Assembly (NCBI GenBank): GCA_964408025.1
Contig: CAYOXX010000073.1
Coordinates: 1 to 16,885 of the forward strand
Reading direction: 5' to 3'
Origin: CAYOXX01 sp964408025
GTDB lineage: Bacteria; Acidobacteriota; DATKUA01
DNA length: 16,885 bases
Part shown: one piece after another, positions 14,852-16,885 of the stretch
Layout of the letters: each line of letters opens with the position of its first letter
How positions within the stretch are numbered: the stretch's first letter is position 1
Translations under genes and position numbers: made by a program
Notes under the pieces: model-generated
What the model was told of the DNA's origin: nothing
Seen by the model: the letters and a program-made list of their open reading frames with translations, nothing else
The model's database searches: none

Positions 14852-15646
14852 TTACCCGTCACCCACCCAGCTCCGCGAGGCCCTCCAGAGGTTGCGCTTG
14901 ACCATCCTCGCCTTGCGCCCGAAGGAGGCGATCAGCTCCCCGGCGCGATCCCTCTCCGTGCGCGGCTCCTCGGGACAGGGGCAGCCGAAGTAGGGGAAGC
15001 ACACTACCGAGCTGACACGGACGATCTCCCGCTCCTCGGCCAGGATCAGCGGCCGGATCAGCGTCAGCAGACCGTCGAAGAATTCAACTTTCGGCTCCAT
15101 GGTCTCGAGATTGGCGTGGAAGAGGAGGTTCATGAGCACCGTCTCGGCGGCGTCGTCGAGGTGGTGGCCGAGGGCCACCTTGTTGAAGCCGTGCTCGTGG
15201 GCGCTGGTGAAGATCTCTCTGCGCCGGTTCCAGGAGCAGCGGAAGCAGCGCATGCCCGCTTTGGGCGTAGCGGCTTCGTCCGGGATGTCTACGGTGGCGA
15301 ATTCAATCGGGACGCCGAGAGAGGCGAAATGCCGGCGCAGCAGCTCACGGCGCTCGGCGTTCCCCTGAGCCCCAGTCGCCTGCAGATGAATCGCGGCGAA
15401 ATCGAAGCGCTCGGCGGACTCGCGCCGCCAGCGCCGCAGCAGGTGGGCCAGAGCCAGGCTATCCTTGCCGCCGGAGATGCCGACGAGGACGCGGTCTCCC
15501 TCCTCTATCAGCCGCCAGCGCCTCTGGGCCCGCTTGAACCTGCGCAGCAGGAAGTGCAGCCGCCGACTGTAGACGGCCTCGTCCCGAACCGGCAGGCCGC
15601 CCTCGGCGGCCCCGGAATCGGTGCCAGTGCCTGCGAAAGCGCTCAC
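14852..15646 (-). CDS. ttcA: TtcA-like tRNA 2-thiocytidine biosynthesis protein
   Basis: This PP-loop ATPase of about 264 residues has GISGGKDSLALAHLL with the pyrophosphate loop SGGKDS at residues 58-63, a Cys134-x-x-Cys137 pair (RCFRCSW), and GHHLDDAAETVLMNL for adenylation. A distal FPYFGCPCPEE stands where E. coli TtcA has PCNLCG. CxxC plus a distal Cys is the Fe-S cluster pattern of TtcA, which thiolates cytidine 32 of some tRNAs. The start is uncertain. I prefer GTG 15646 because GAGG lies 9 nt upstream and a TATTAT -10 box (15691-15696) sits just before it. An open extension to ATG 15778 or TTG 15787 lacks a ribosome-binding site and adds an unconserved-looking Ala/Ser-rich stretch. 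It faces the THEP1-like gene tail to tail. Confidence 0.82.
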   Translation of the reverse strand: MSAFAGTGTDSGAAEGGLPVRDEAVYSRRLHFLLRRFKRAQRRWRLIEEGDRVLVGISGGKDSLALAHLLRRWRRESAERFDFAAIHLQATGAQGNAERRELLRRHFASLGVPIEFATVDIPDEAATPKAGMRCFRCSWNRRREIFTSAHEHGFNKVALGHHLDDAAETVLMNLLFHANLETMEPKVEFFDGLLTLIRPLILAEEREIVRVSSVVCFPYFGCPCPEEPRTERDRAGELIASFGRKARMVKRNLWRASRSWVGDG

Positions 15647-15690
15647 TCCCGGAACCTCAAGTGGTAAAGTTATCGGGCACGGCGCCGATG

Positions 15691-15696
15691 ATAATA
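15691..15696 (-). promoter_or_regulatory. Candidate -10 box of the TtcA-like gene
   Basis: TATTAT on the minus strand matches five of six -10 bases and lies about 45 bp before the preferred GTG start, giving a leader of roughly 37 nt. No good -35 is seen 17 bp upstream. It supports the shorter form of the gene, because the longer form would have this box inside its coding region. Confidence 0.3.
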
Positions 15697-15828
15697 TCGA
15701 TCGTACGCGACTGAGTGCCGCGCGCGAGGCCGGAGCCGTCTCCGCAGCCCGAACCATGATATACTTGTCCACAGGCATCCGGTGCAAGCGTTCAGCACAA
15801 CAGATGACGTCCGTAACGAGGTCGGATG

Positions 15829-16885
15829 ATGTACATCAAGCACTGGAAACTGCAATGCAGCCCGTTCACCACGGCTTTCGAGGAAGAGCTTGTACTCTTC
15901 CACGACGATTTCGCCGAGGCGTGCTATTCGCTGTCGCTGGCCTCGAAGATCGCGCCGAACACCTTCTGGCTCGTAGGCACCGCCGGCGGTGGCAAGACGA
16001 CGCTCCTACGCTGCGCGAAGGAATCGGTGAGGGGCGAAGTGAGGTTCGTCATCATCCCGGGCTCGTTCCTCGACAGCGGCGACAAGCTGCTGGAGATACT
16101 CCGCCCCGCAGGCCCGAGCCCGCCGGATAGCGTAGAGGAGATCCTGAGCGAGCACTTCCTGAGGGAATCCCACCCCGGCCGCCCGCTGGCGGTGGCTATC
16201 GACGACGCGGATACGATCTCCGAAGAGACCGCTATCGGCGAGTGCCTGAAGCTCTACGGCCTCGGGCGCCGGCACGGCTGGCCGCTGACCGTAGTCTTCA
16301 GCGGGCGGAAAATACCCCTCTTCTTCGAGACCTCGCTCAGCCATCCGGCCCAGACGCTCACGCTGCCAACCCCAGACACCGAGCAGGCGCGCGCGATCAT
16401 CGAACACAGGCTGAGGCTTTGCGGCGCGAAAGACGGGATCTTCAGCGACGCTGCGCTTGAATCTGTCGCCGAGTTGGCGGAGGGAAACATCACCAAGCTC
16501 CTCTCCATCTGTTACCTATGCCTGCAAAAAGGATTCGTCGAGCGCTGGCACGTGATCGACGCGGATATCGTCAGGGAGGAAGTGGAACCCTTCATCCGTC
16601 GCTTCTTCGAAAGAGCAGCAAATAGGGACGAGATGGCGGAGCTGCGCGGTGTGGCCGAGACAGCCAAGGCGTGGGGCAGCAACGATGTCTACCACACGCT
16701 CTCATCAAGGCAGCGTTGGAAGCCACAGAAAAGGCAACAGCCCGGCGACCGTGGGCACCTCAAGGTGCTGCGCCCGCCGAGGGCGAGGGCCGAGGACGCT
16801 GCCGCGGAGGACGCCGCTGAGAGCGGCCCAGGCCCGGCTGCCGCCGCAACGAGGGACGAACCGAGGCCCGTGGTCTCGGACGGCA
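15829..16885 (+). CDS. ExeA/GspA-like AAA ATPase, cut by the window edge
   Basis: The frame is open from the tandem ATGs at 15826 and 15829 to the last base, about 352 residues, with no stop. The N-terminus MYIKHWKLQCSPFTT resembles the start of ExeA-type proteins (Y..FGL...PF). Walker A is GTAGGGKTT (residues 50-58) and Walker B is LAVAIDDAD (about 121-129), with Asp where the catalytic Glu normally stands. VVFSGRK fits sensor 1, and the segment LPTPDTEQARAIIEHRL and after (about 183-240) is the usual C-terminal helical lid. From about residue 295 the chain becomes Ala/Glu/Pro/Arg-rich, like a linker to another domain beyond the window. GAGG (15818-15821) is 7 nt from the second ATG, hence this start. 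ExeA-type ATPases serve secretion, pilus or transposition systems. Which one applies here cannot be seen. Confidence 0.8.
   Translation, partial: MYIKHWKLQCSPFTTAFEEELVLFHDDFAEACYSLSLASKIAPNTFWLVGTAGGGKTTLLRCAKESVRGEVRFVIIPGSFLDSGDKLLEILRPAGPSPPDSVEEILSEHFLRESHPGRPLAVAIDDADTISEETAIGECLKLYGLGRRHGWPLTVVFSGRKIPLFFETSLSHPAQTLTLPTPDTEQARAIIEHRLRLCGAKDGIFSDAALESVAELAEGNITKLLSICYLCLQKGFVERWHVIDADIVREEVEPFIRRFFERAANRDEMAELRGVAETAKAWGSNDVYHTLSSRQRWKPQKRQQPGDRGHLKVLRPPRARAEDAAAEDAAESGPGPAAAATRDEPRPVVSDG

Overview
The window is a high-GC bacterial chromosomal segment with 12 protein-coding genes, one of them cut by the right edge. It also holds one decayed gene fragment and several promoters and terminators. 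Shine-Dalgarno sequences precede most starts, two sigma70-like promoters have 17-bp spacers, and hairpin terminators are present, so the source is bacterial. Exported M16 peptidase pairs, an exported tricorn homologue, a Na+/amino-acid symporter and THEP1/TtcA-type housekeeping genes would suit an uncultivated Gram-negative-type phylum. I cannot name the lineage from sequence alone. I see no rRNA, tRNA, CRISPR array, IS element, integrase or phage gene.

Layout, left to right. (1) 118-3116, minus strand: a strong promoter drives two translationally coupled M16 peptidases, one with a complete HxxEH zinc site and one without it, ending in a hairpin terminator. (2) 3138-3805: a relic of the 3' end of a second AGCS transporter gene, then a small secreted orphan protein on the plus strand. 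(3) 3972-7024, minus strand: a promoter and a likely operon of a cysteine-synthase-family PLP enzyme, a HemG-like flavodoxin-domain protein and an intact AGCS Na+:alanine/glycine-type symporter. (4) 7060-7524, plus strand: a hot-dog thioesterase divergent from that operon. (5) 7671-10971: a bidirectional terminator, then a complete exported tricorn protease homologue on the minus strand. (6) 11242-13858, minus strand: a two-gene molybdenum hydroxylase (2Fe-2S subunit, then Tat-exported molybdopterin subunit) without an FAD subunit. (7) 14264-14812, plus strand: a THEP1-type NTPase carrying an unusual G-rich tandem repeat. (8) 14852-15646, minus strand: a TtcA-like tRNA thiolation enzyme. (9) 15829 to the right edge, plus strand: an ExeA/GspA-like AAA ATPase.

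A loose theme links regions 1 to 5: peptide breakdown outside the cytoplasm (M16 pair and tricorn homologue) and amino-acid uptake and metabolism (AGCS, PLP enzyme). This is inferred from gene identity and neighbourhood only. I found no clearly new multi-gene system. The points most worth a second look are the AGCS relic beside the orphan secreted protein, the slippage-prone repeat in the THEP1 gene, the two-subunit Mo hydroxylase with an altered QCGFC motif, and the ATPase with a DD Walker B.
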